Shown: positions 54,637 through 64,000 of the stretch, piece after piece
Layout: each line of letters starts with the position of its first letter
Numbering within the stretch: position 1 is the first letter of the stretch
NCBI RefSeq assembly: GCF_024868665.1
Contig: NC_079894.1
Coordinates: forward strand, 4,923,426-4,987,425
Direction of reading: 5' to 3'
DNA length: 64,000 nt
Origin: Triplophysa rosa
Taxonomy: Eukaryota; Chordata; Actinopteri; Cypriniformes; Nemacheilidae
Translations under genes and position numbers: made by a program
The notes under the pieces: model-generated
The model's input: the letters and a program-made list of their open reading frames with translations, nothing else
Database searches by the model: none
What the model was told of the DNA's origin: nothing

Positions 54637-55115
54637 CCCTTACGAAAATAAACCATGGTTTTACTACACTTAAAACAAAAAACATGATTATTACCCAGAT
54701 AGCACAATCCATCTGGTTTACGTCTATTTGACGTCTGCATTTACATCTGCAAGACATCTGCAATACATAGTTTGCTCATCTGCAATACGTCTCGGAGACG
54801 TCTGAACGTCTGTAATACGTCTGCTAAAGATCTGGAGATCTGCTGCTTAAAAACATCTGCTAAACATCTTAGAAAGAGCTGTTGTACATCCATTCTAAAT
54901 CATAAACATCTTACAGACATCTTCTAGATGTCTATATGACGTCTGACAGCAGACATCTCCGAGACGTATTGCAGATGAGCAAACTATGTATTGTAGATGT
55001 CTTGCAGATGTAAATGCAGACGTCAAATAGACGTAAACCAGATGTATGTGCGCTATCAATATTAGCTTAACAATATTAGTTAAACAATATTTTACCACAA
55101 AATAACCATGGTTTT
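54637..55115. mobile_element. AACCATGG-type element, split (middle layer)
   Basis: 'ccttacgaaaataaaccatg' at 54638 repeats the left terminus of the 32829-33070 element, and 'aaaataaccatggttttgat' near 55099 is a related motif on the other side of the hairpin insert. The right terminus is not clearly preserved, so the end is approximate. Confidence 0.5.
54698..55057. repeat. Near-perfect long hairpin MITE (inner layer)
   Basis: The ends are 'gatagcacaatccatctgg' and 'ccagatgtatgtgcgctatc'. The arms at 54711-54804 and 54950-55043 (94 bp each) are inverted copies with about two mismatches. The arms consist of repeated CATCTGC and GACGTCT units. No coding capacity. Confidence 0.85.
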
Positions 55116-55460
55116 GATCGAGGTTGAACCTCTCGTCGTCCATTTATGGCTTTATGTCAGGGATATGTGACCGTGAAATACGATCGGGAGTCTGCACAGG
55201 GTGTTTATTTTGAAATTGACATGATTTTTTACTTTTATTTTGTATTTGCTGTGCGGTTTGGACGCGGCGTCCGTCAAAAATAGACTAGGCGCCTATCTTT
55301 AGCGAAGCGGCGCGGAGAGCCTCTTCTGGGACGCTTTTGAAACGTGCCTTGGCGCGTCTGGTGTAAGCACAATCATTAACTAGAATGACCGCGATCAGTT
55401 CCGGTAGCCGCGTCGGAGCCGTAACGTGCGACAGATGCGTGCGGTGTAAATCAGGGGTTA

Positions 55461-57224
55461 GTCTCTGTTTGTTATATACAGCTGTTCTTTTGATGTTAAA
55501 GTATACGTGTATTTATTTATCTCCTGTGTTAAATATTCTTTCCACATTGTTTGTCTTTAATATAAGTTTGTAGGCTTTCTGCAAGTCCCCACAAAGTTAA
55601 TAAATCCCCCATAAGAGTCCATTAGAGTTAACAGAGCCCTGTTTACAGTGCACTACAGAAAAGTGTTTTGTGTCAACTATTACTGCTGAATAACTTGGAA
55701 CATGGAAAAAACATGTTCTTTAGTTTAAAAACAGCTGGTAAACAAAGTATTCTTGTATATAAAGCATCAGCAGCAGGTCATCTACATTCATTTTAGTGAC
55801 TGGGAACACTTCAAATTTAAACTTAAAATAAACATAACCTTATCGTTATCGTCCGCTGGTGTGGACGTAAATATAGTCAAAGTTATCATTATTGTTATAG
55901 TTATCATTATAATGTGAACGGGCCCTAAGAGTGCGTAGTGATACAGATTATACAGAGTCGTTAGGTGAAGCGGTCATAGCTGTGTTGTATCGTGACTAAA
56001 GCACAGGTATTGACCAATCAGAATCGAGGACTCGAACTAACAGTTTTGTAATAGTATTTTTCACTTAAAAGCAATTAAGTGTTACATTTGAGACAATACT
56101 ACTACGCTAGATGGTAGAGTACATAGTGCGTAGTTTAAGTACACAGTGTATATGTCATTTGAGACACAACAACGGAGATGCTGTTTTAAAACTTGTCCAA
56201 AACAAAGTATCACAAAATGAAGCATAATCTGCATCGTAATCTTGCTTTTGATGCCTTAAAAGGCTGCCTATGTAGGCAGCTCACTATGTCCAGACATTCC
56301 AAAGTGTCAAATGATCCAGAACACCATTAGTCTTGATAAAAATCAGCATCATCGTTTGTTCTCTTAGGGATAACCTCCCTTTTTCAGCTTGTCGCATGCC
56401 GATATTTGAATGCTGTCATTTATAAGCACCTGGTCTTGACGCTGTGTCCCTGTCCCTGCATAGCAAGCATTCATCACTCTCAATGTTCCCTAGTGTCTGC
56501 TTTACTTCTGGCTGACTGACATCAGTGCTGATGAGGTTGATCTATCAAAGGGCTCTAGTATCTGTCATTGAATTACCAAAATGCTTTGTGAAATGCCAAT
56601 CGGGTAGGACAGTGTGTCCACGGATCAACCCATTAAGTTCTGCCCAAAGCCAACGGCAGACCGGAGGATGAAACCATACCCTCCTTGAAAGGCTATCTGC
56701 TCTCACCTCTGTCCTCACCTTTGAAGTCGTGCTGCGCTAAACAACGTGCTATTGAGCAGAATGTAACACTAGCCGGGACTGGACTGTGTCGATGTGCCAC
56801 TGGCGACAGAGCCCATGAATTATTGAGTCCAAGGATGACTAAGAAGAGCGTTTTGGTGCCCTTTTGAATCCGTTTGTGGGAAATTAAAGTTGTGTAGAAG
56901 AAAGAAAAGATCAAATATACAGTTATTGAATCGTGAGACTCTCAAATGTACAATGTTTGAAAGACTGAGTTGATTTTCTTCACTGTTTTGGTAAAGAAGA
57001 CATCGACAGTGATGGCAGACGTTTTGTAGAGGCTTGTAATAGCAAGTTAGCATTAAAGGGAAAAGGCCCGCCCTCCCATCAGAACTCCTTCTAAAGCCAC
57101 GCCTACTCATGCCTATTACCTAATGTGTCATTTACCGGTGAGAGAACATTAGCACATCAAATTACAATATTAGTAAACGTACAGAAAAATATATATATTA
57201 TAAGAACTGAGTAAAACAAATTAG
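55461..57224. other. b4galt2: Intronic, no gene seen
   Basis: 'gtgtggacgtaaata' to 'gtgaacgggcccta' at 55857-55926 resembles the end of a fish DNA repeat. 'gaccaatcagaatcga' at about 56014 matches part of the insert at 43713-44036. No gene. Confidence 0.4.
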
Positions 57225-57232
57225 GTTTTAAT

Positions 57233-57530
57233 TAGAGATGCACCGATACTAAATTTCTCCACCGATAGCCGATTATTCTGAGTGATATCTGCCGATACAT
57301 ATTCTGAAGATTAAAATAACATTTCTTCACTTTCTGAATGTTATTAATTCATATCATAACTATTCATATTAAACATCAAACTTAACATTGTCTATATACA
57401 GAGCACAAATTCATTGCATTTTCCCGTCCTCTTTTGATTGACATGATATATCAATACATCGATATATAGTGTAAAAAATCGCTTTAATCGACTGATACAG
57501 ATCATTGGCCAATATATCGATGCATCTCTA
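57233..57530. mobile_element. hAT MITE, 298 bp
   Basis: The termini are 'tagagatgcaccgata' and 'tatcgatgcatctcta'. The perfect 8-bp duplication gttttaat lies at 57225-57232 and 57531-57538. It is related to 29268-29531. 57539-58181 has nothing recognised. Confidence 0.93.
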
Positions 57531-58181
57531 GTTTTAATAGAAACTATAATGGTGTCAACCGGTATGTGATGGATTTTATTGCTGGAGTGTTATCTGCCAG
57601 ATTAATTCTATGGAAATAATGCACAAAACACACTACATAAAGAAAATGCTATAATGGTTTTGATTGGAAAAAGTAAAGGTTCCTAATGGTATTTTAATGG
57701 AAACCATAAGAATTTCTGTAATGGTTTCTAATGGATTTTGGTTGTTTTTGGTCCTAGGATGTGAGGAGACTTCAAGCTGTATATCAAAAAATGTTTATGA
57801 AAAACATGGCCTGCCATAGCTTTAAACATGTCTTACTGGACAATAAATTGTAATTGTCATTAATAATATGTAACTGTATTTAAACCACAAAAAAAAACCC
57901 ACCAAAGTAAATTTGTACTTGATTTTTGCCCAAGTGCACAAGTATGGCTTGTAGCATCTCTGTTTTATATCCTTGTATGTATGTATGGGCACACATGAGC
58001 TGAGGCACCACCTGCTCAGGTTTAATTAAACATCTGATATATACAGAACAGCAGTTGTTTTCTGCATGGATGAAGTACGGGAAACAGCCGGCATGCTACA
58101 GGTATGTCTTTGCTTTCTAGAGGCTGGCGGGCACAGGCAGTGGTCTGCAAATAACAGGTTGAACTGACTTTATGAGGTCTT

Positions 58182-58400
58182 ACCACATTTATCACTTTCA
58201 TGTCATTCCAAACCTGTATATGACTTTCTTCTGCAGAACATAAAAAAAGATATTTTGAAGAATGATGGTAACCACACAACACTGACACCCATTGACTTCC
58301 ATTGAATAGACACAAAACCACTGATACATTTCTCATAATATCTTCTTTTGTGTTCCATAGAAGAAAGAGTCAGGTTTTGAACCACACAAGGGTGAATACA
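58182..58400. repeat. Angel-like MITE, nearly full length
   Basis: 'catgtcattccaaacctgta', 'agatattttgaagaatgatg', 'cccattgacttccattgaat', 'cataatatcttcttttgtgt' and 'gaagaaagagtcaggttttg' follow the family order; the extreme ends are missing. 58401-59196 is unassigned and includes a CT-rich tract. Confidence 0.83.
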
Positions 58401-59196
58401 AAAATATATATTTCATAGATTTGTCTCATGTATGATGCAGTCTCCTCCACCTGTCGCCTATTCCCTTAATCTGCTTCTCTAAATGTCTCCTTTTCGTCTC
58501 TTTTGTCAACTATTCGGTTCCAGTTCTGTTCTCCCACTCTCTCTCCCCACCGTCACTCCTCTGCCGCTTCAGCTCTGTGGCTCTCAGTGTGCAGTGTGAT
58601 GTTCAGTTACTCCTCCATCTGTTCATCTCTTCCTCTCTCTCTTCTGCTTCAGTGCTCGCTCAAAGCCACGTGGCTCTACTGTGTAGTTCACTGTACGGCC
58701 AGCACTCCATCACCACGGCTAGTGACATTGCAATACAATGACCCACAGTGTCCTAAAACATTTTGCTGTGACTAATCACACGTTCTCTTCCTCTTGAGTA
58801 AATGGCACTTAAAAGAAAGCACTCTTGCGGCACTGATAGTGTCAGATGGAAATAGCATGAAATGTTTTTGATATGAAGTCTGAATGGCGACCGTGTTCAT
58901 ACACTATGTTATTTACAATTCTGCTTTGTTTACCAGAATTGTATTGGAATTTAAGGAGGTGGGGTGACATTTTATAACATTAAATATATTTATTCATAGG
59001 TTAAGTCTAAAGTAATACGCACAATAATCATACAATACATTTGAATTATGAACACATAACACATGGGGTGTTTTTAGAAACATTAGATTGTTCATTTATA
59101 TCAATATTGATTCATATTTTAAATGACAACTATTGAAGTTTGTATTAAATATGACAATCAAGAGTGTATTAAATCTGAGTAAAACGAAAAATATTC

Positions 59197-59510
59197 AAAT
59201 TAACAAGATGCGCCACTGCCGTTACAAAGAATGGCGAGTAATGCAACGTTCAATATGGCCGCTCTAGCGAAGGAAGTCCCAATTTAAGATTATCAAACCA
59301 AAATTACGATACGGTTCATGTCATGCTTAATTATTGCTTGGAAATGTGCCGTTTAATTTTGATTTTTGCTAGCGATTTAAAAAAAAAACGGCCTTCCCCC
59401 ATTCAAGTAGATAGGACTGTGGACTTGCTATGGCGTAAATAGCTGCCCAGATGCGTTGCAAACATGGCCGCCGAGTGGCACGACTTCCGTAAACGGACTT
59501 TGGTAAAACG
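59197..59510. repeat. Dispersed repeat, copy 2 (paired with 20152-20580)
   Basis: Same order of conserved blocks as the 20152 copy, ending 'gccgccgagtggcacgactt' and 'ccgtaaacggactttgg'. It lacks the GC-rich central segment. 59511-60690 has no gene seen. Confidence 0.75.
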
Positions 59511-60801
59511 CTCTCGCTGCAGAACACATTCTCTCCTCTCAGTCTCAGATCACAGTCGAGCATCCGGCTAAAAGCCCCGCTCTAAAGGTCAGATTCGGGT
59601 GGAGGCTTTTCTCACTGTCTGGATTTAAGCATCACAGCAGGTGTCAAGGTAAAGAGAAATAACTGGATTGTGGTCCTGTCTCAGTTTAAGTAGATTTACA
59701 GATACCACAAATCTCCTCCATGAACAAGACAAGCGTGTCCTTCGCTTTAACTATGACCCCACGAGTGACACTTATGTAGTGGAGTAGTGCTTTTAATGCA
59801 TTTGACAGGGTTGCTTCTCACCATTTTTTTGGTGAGTTTCTCACTTTCTCCTGTTTTCCGGCTGCCCGAATTATTATTTGGAGCGATGTAGCGTAACGTT
59901 GTTGGCTGTTGGCCTGAGAGTGTGTGCTAGTACTCTGCAGGGGTCAGGAGAAAGTGGCATCAAGAGAGAATTAGTGCGAGAGAGCCAATAAGCGAGTGTG
60001 TGTGGTCGAGAGATTCAGGTAATAAACCCTTTGTGCTTTGAGTGGCAGCTCCTACAATAAAGTAGAGTACCTTACACCTTTACTGGCCTCCATCCCCTCG
60101 GTGCCCTTGCTGATATTATATAATGACATGTTTTTAGTCTAGTGCAGCAGGACTTTTAACTTTTTTTAAATGGCTTATCTGAGGGGTTAATAAAGGTTCT
60201 TCCCAGGCTATGAAACTGCAGAGAAGCATCACCGTTGCAAAAGGAGAAGTACATTTTTAGATTTATATTAAAGAGTATATATTATTTGGGATTGTGGATT
60301 GATTTACACAAATGAATAGTTCAAAACAACAGTACTAATGTGAGGTAACAGATTAAATTGGGTCAGCTTTGATTCCATATGGACTTTAATGGGTAAATCT
60401 GGTAAATCTAAAATGACAGGAAATCTGATATAACTCTCGAGTAAAGCAGAACATACAGATGTGCTCAAGGATCTCATTTATGTGCCGCTAAGCTTCTTAA
60501 ATAAAAGCCTGAATATATAATAAGGATTAAATGGCACGAATCTGGCAAACATTATAAAATCCTACTAGTTTGGAAGTAGCCGCTTGGGATCTTGATTTGG
60601 TTTTTCAACGTAGGAAGAATTTATTAAAATGTGTGTATCTGTACGTGCAAATTGGTTGGCATTTTAAAGAGCTATTGCCTTTTTGCACACAGTAAGGGTA
60701 CGTTTACGCGACAATGAAAAAACGGAAAAGTTTTCTTTGTGTTTTTGAAAACGTTTACGTACACACAGAAATACTATGAAAACGCTAACATGCGCCTGCA
60801 C

Positions 60802-61290
60802 CAGTGTTGGGTGTAACTAGTTACTAAGTAATTAGTTACTGTAATTTAATTACTTTTCCCTTGAAAAAGTAAAGTAAGAGATTACTCTAATTTTTCTGTA
60901 ATTTAATTACAGTTACTTCTGATGTAATTAAACTAAATACTTTGTGTAATATATGTGTGTGTGCAAGGAATGGACATCAAAATTCAAAGTCTAACTTTAC
61001 AATCCGTGCTTTAATGTATAATTCTCACATTTGTAATACATTGGTCAGTTAATAATACTACTTTATGTAGTTTTATATTCTTTATTTGAATGAATGAAAA
61101 GAGCAGTTTCATGTCTTTCGTTGAATTACTTAACAAATCAAGGTTGATATAGGATATAGAAAGTAATTAGTAATAAGTAATTAAATACTTTTTGGTGAGA
61201 GTAATTTGTACAGTAATCTAATTACACTATTGAATATGTAATTAGTAACTAGTAATTAATTACCTTTTCAGAGTAACTTGCCCAACACTG
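60802..61290. mobile_element. hAT MITE 'cagtgttgggtgtaac', 489 bp, inverted relative to 40100
   Basis: The termini are 'cagtgttgggtgtaactagt' and 'agagtaacttgcccaacactg' (last 20 bases considered). The perfect 8-bp duplication gcctgcac lies at 60794-60801 and 61291-61298. Same family as 40100-40543, read from the other strand. Confidence 0.93.
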
Positions 61291-61294
61291 GCCT

Positions 61295-61317
61295 GCACAC
61301 ACACACACACACACACG
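61295..61317 (+). repeat. AC microsatellite
   Basis: About eleven CA units directly after the hAT MITE, overlapping its right target duplication. Confidence 0.85.
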
Positions 61318-61565
61318 TATCATTGCTGTCCAAAGATGTCCATATTCACAGTTTTTCAGGAAATAGAAAAAACGGTATTTTTTAAATGATAATACGCATG
61401 CCTATAGACTAAACATATAATTTGCATGCATTTTCACAGATTCGTGTTTTTGTGGTTTGCATGGAAACAATAATGGTATTGTTTTGAAAGACTTGCAGTT
61501 TGAAACCTGTTTTCAAAGGTTTGCATTTTCAGCCCCCAAACGGCATTGTTGTGTAAACAAACAGC

Positions 61566-62740
61566 CAAAACACAAAGTTTTAGTTGAAAATGTTTTTGTG
61601 TCCTAAAGTAGTGACGGCAGAAATGTAAACTGTAGAAAATGGAATTGATACAATATAAAGAAGAAAAATAAAATATATAAAAATGCACAAAATAATAGAA
61701 AGCAAATATATAAAAATTACATGCATCAGTTGGTCCATGGTTTATGGTTCATTAGTGGGCTCCACTATAACACATCAGCTCCAGTAAAGCTGTATATACG
61801 TCAAAGATGTTATGACAGAATCTCTTCTGAATGGCCCCAGTCATCTACGCAGCGTGGGAAGGGAACACTGTGTATGGGAGCATCCAGACACTATGGCAGG
61901 TGTTCATCATTTTGCCCCCTTCCACGCAGCCACTTGATTGCTGGCCTTACTGGTATAACGGAGCTAATTAGAAGTAGCTGAATCCAATGAGCCTTTGTGG
62001 AAATCACTTCAAAGGGACCTTTGGCGAGATAGGGCGACGGCACACAGTGAGGCCACACACTGGATTTATTGAAAGAAGAAGGAGAGGGCTTGTAATTAGC
62101 TCGCTTGCTGCTGCGTCTCATAAAAAGTGGACACAACAACCATTTTTCCTTCGTTCTGTCTCTCCTTGTAAGTGAAGAATGGCCGATGTCAGCTTATTTA
62201 TGGAAACAAACAGAGCTCAGAGACAGTAAAAAAACATACAGCGGGGTAATTTCTGCCTGCGAAATCGGCGTGGGTGGGGAATCTGATAGAATGAGTTAGG
62301 GAGGAAAAGGCACTGGTCTTGCTATCTGAATGTCCTCTTTAGAGAAGTACCTTTATCTCGGGGCAGCATGATGTTTCAATTACATCCACAAACAGCTCTC
62401 CGTGTTCTTACCCTGCTCTTCGGCTGCTGCTCATTGTAATGATGTGTGTGACATGGAGAAGAGAACCGGTGCAGCAATAGGCCCTGCACACAATCAGCTA
62501 TAAATGTATTTTTATCCAACCTGTCCTCCGCTTCCCAAAATGAACTGCGAACGCAGACATGAGATATTTGCACGAAGCTGTTCATCACCTCTGAAGTAAT
62601 ATGATAAGTAATGTCTGATGATAACTGAGAAGTTGCTCCTGTCAGGGCCAGAGTGGTTTCTGTTAGCTTTAGGTCTTTCATGTGTCAAAGTGTTTTTGAT
62701 TGCAGTGTGATAAAACCATATGTGCTTTATATAATACAGT
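61566..62740. other. b4galt2: Intronic, no gene seen
   Basis: Several frames of 60-100 codons on both strands at 61.7-62.7 kb overlap each other and show no known motif. Confidence 0.45.
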
Positions 62741-62744
62741 ACGG

Positions 62745-62987
62745 ACCGGTTTCATAGACAAGACTTAGCCTAAGCCAGGACTATGCCTTAGTTAATTTAG
62801 GCTGTTTTAGTCGCTTTTATTAAAATGCTGTTGAAAAATACATTACTGATGTGCATCTTGAGTCAAAACAATGGCACTGACATATTTTAAGATGTTTTAC
62901 GTTGAGTTATTTTCAGTTAAGACAGCTCAAAATTCATTTTAGACTGGGACTAGACTTAAGCCTCATCTATGAAACCGGGGCTATATG
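62745..62987. repeat. 'ccggtttcatagac' repeat, complete
   Basis: The left end 'ccggtttcatagacaagact' is inverted at the right as 'agcctcatctatgaaaccgg'. The interior 'atgtgcatcttgagtcaaaa' is shared with 50274-50425. A non-autonomous element of unknown class. Confidence 0.75.
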
Positions 62988-64000
62988 TTATAAGTTATAT
63001 CCAACATTACTGTTTATAGTACCAGTATGTTGTTGTCATGACACCGAAATTGTAAAGTTGGATATAGACCGTTTCATCGGACGCTCTGACCCCCAGTTAA
63101 CTTCCGGTTTGTGTCTAAAAGTATAACTATTTATATTTTATTTAATTTATGTTAATATTAATTTATATTATTATTAAACGGTATAGTAATTGTATTAAAT
63201 TAATTTTGTTGTATGTTCATTTTATTAAATAAGCAATTTGTTAAATGGAACCTGTAGTTTGGTCGCATTTAAACAAACCGTATGGTACATTGACATTTAG
63301 TTGTTGATCTTGGTATCGGAGTCTAAATTCAAAAGATTGCCGCCCCCCAGTTTAGCCATCCCAGTACCGGGCCTGGTTAGAAATCACTAACCAGTATAAC
63401 GTTTATATCATCTGGCTGTACATTAGGAACAGTATAAGGACTTCTGCACTGCAGGAACGTTTTCCAGAACTATTTGGGGAACAACTTGCTTTTTGTCATG
63501 CTTGCTTTTTGACTAAAGGGACTTTGGAACAGGATCTAACCCAGCACAAAACCAACTTTTTTAGCAGCGTTGCAAATGTATGTTGACTGGCTTGAAGGCA
63601 TGTCACAAAACAGTATTTTAATTTAAAGCTAATGTTAGCGACATCAACCTGTTGTCTTTGTCTGTTGCGTTCTTTTCTCTGCTTCTGTGTTATGTGGCAG
63701 TGCAGACTGTCGTGGGTGATTTCGTCTCTTCAATCTCATTTTCCTCTTTCGGTCGCAACTTATATCTCCACAGCTCTGATCACTGCGTTATTTTGTTAGG
63801 TTCTAGACAGAAGGCGACCTAAAAATCGCTACAGAAAAAAATGATGCTAGTGTGTGGTGTCTTGCTAGGTGTCTAGAAGTGTTGTGTTGTGTTATTGTGA
63901 AGTCTAATACAAAGTCTGTGTGTGCACATATAATCAAGGCTCACTCTCATCTATTGATTGGTTGTCTCAACTTAAGTTCTCTCGATCAATGAAAGCTAAG
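62988..64000. other. b4galt2: Intronic, no gene seen
   Basis: Contains 'gttaacttccggtttgtg' near 63098, a motif also seen loosely at 10692, suggesting another shared repeat. No b4galt2 exon or other gene recognised up to the window end. Confidence 0.45.

Larger units (their letters stand above)
54388..55457. mobile_element. TTA-flanked foldback element (outer layer)
   Basis: The left end 'cccctgatttacactgcacg' and 'catgtgcggcacgttacgg' is inverted at the right as 'ccgtaacgtgcgacagatgc' and 'gtgcggtgtaaatcagggg'. TTA lies on both sides (54385-54387 and 55458-55460), as in PIF/Harbinger-type elements. It holds two further inserted layers. Confidence 0.82.
60697..61565. mobile_element. Outer DNA repeat 'gggtacgtttacgcg', interrupted
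   Basis: The left end 'gggtacgtttacgcgacaat' is loosely inverted at 61536-61560 ('cggcattgttgtgtaaac'). It is split by the hAT MITE at 60802-61290. No clear target duplication. Confidence 0.55.
32486..64000 (+). other. b4galt2: b4galt2 intron after the first coding exon (incomplete)
   Basis: No later b4galt2 exon was found on the + strand through 64000, so this intron is at least 31.5 kb. It is filled with the repeats listed below and the Crypton relic at 36896-37829. No other host gene was recognised within it. Confidence 0.7.

Noticed and set aside
54711..55043. Repeated CATCTGC/GACGTC units resembling a CRISPR-like array
   Set aside because: Units are degenerate, irregularly spaced and organised as one long inverted repeat in a vertebrate intron; it is a MITE hairpin.

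Overview
This window is nuclear DNA of a vertebrate, most likely a cypriniform (carp/zebrafish-like) teleost. The evidence is multi-exon genes with GT-AG introns, a V-ATPase gene next to a beta-1,4-galactosyltransferase gene (the same pairing as ATP6V0B-B4GALT2 in other vertebrates, from memory), and a dense load of fish-type transposons: hAT MITEs, Angel-like foldbacks, L2 LINEs and a Crypton. I do not name a species.

Three protein-coding loci are supported, all on the + strand. (1) 306-602 is the last exon of a gene that begins outside the window. It resembles the C-terminus of a fish-expanded, SAMD3-like uncharacterised family, but an in-frame TAG interrupts it just before the conserved tail. 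(2) 3475-7678 is a complete eight-exon atp6v0b gene, coding for the 206-residue c'' proteolipid of the V-ATPase. Its promoter carries E-boxes of the TFEB/MITF type, and its last intron is a GC-AG intron. (3) 32067-32485 is the start-codon exon of b4galt2 (cytosolic tail, membrane anchor and stem). The catalytic exons are not in the window, so the next intron is at least 31.5 kb long. A 10-codon uORF ends two bases before its ATG. A fourth coding trace, 36896-37829, is a decayed Crypton-type tyrosine recombinase inside the b4galt2 intron.

Most of the rest is transposon. At least nine hAT-type non-autonomous elements have matched termini and perfect 8-bp target duplications that can be read directly. 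Several are nested: a hAT inside a TTA-flanked foldback in atp6v0b intron 3; a hAT inside a hAT at 12.8-14.7 kb; a hAT inside an antisense L2 at 21.1-22.6 kb; an AACCATGG-rich foldback inside an Angel-like MITE at 32.7-33.2 kb; and a near-perfect 94-bp hairpin inside two further layers at 54.4-55.5 kb. About ten Angel-like copies or fragments are scattered throughout. Unassigned AT-rich sequence fills 8-9.7, 26.7-29, 44.1-50.3 and 61.6-62.7 kb. No RNA genes or CRISPR were found. Nothing here amounts to a new multi-gene system; the most notable items are the GC-AG intron, the CLEAR-like promoter sites, the uORF, the broken terminal exon and the layered transposon nests.
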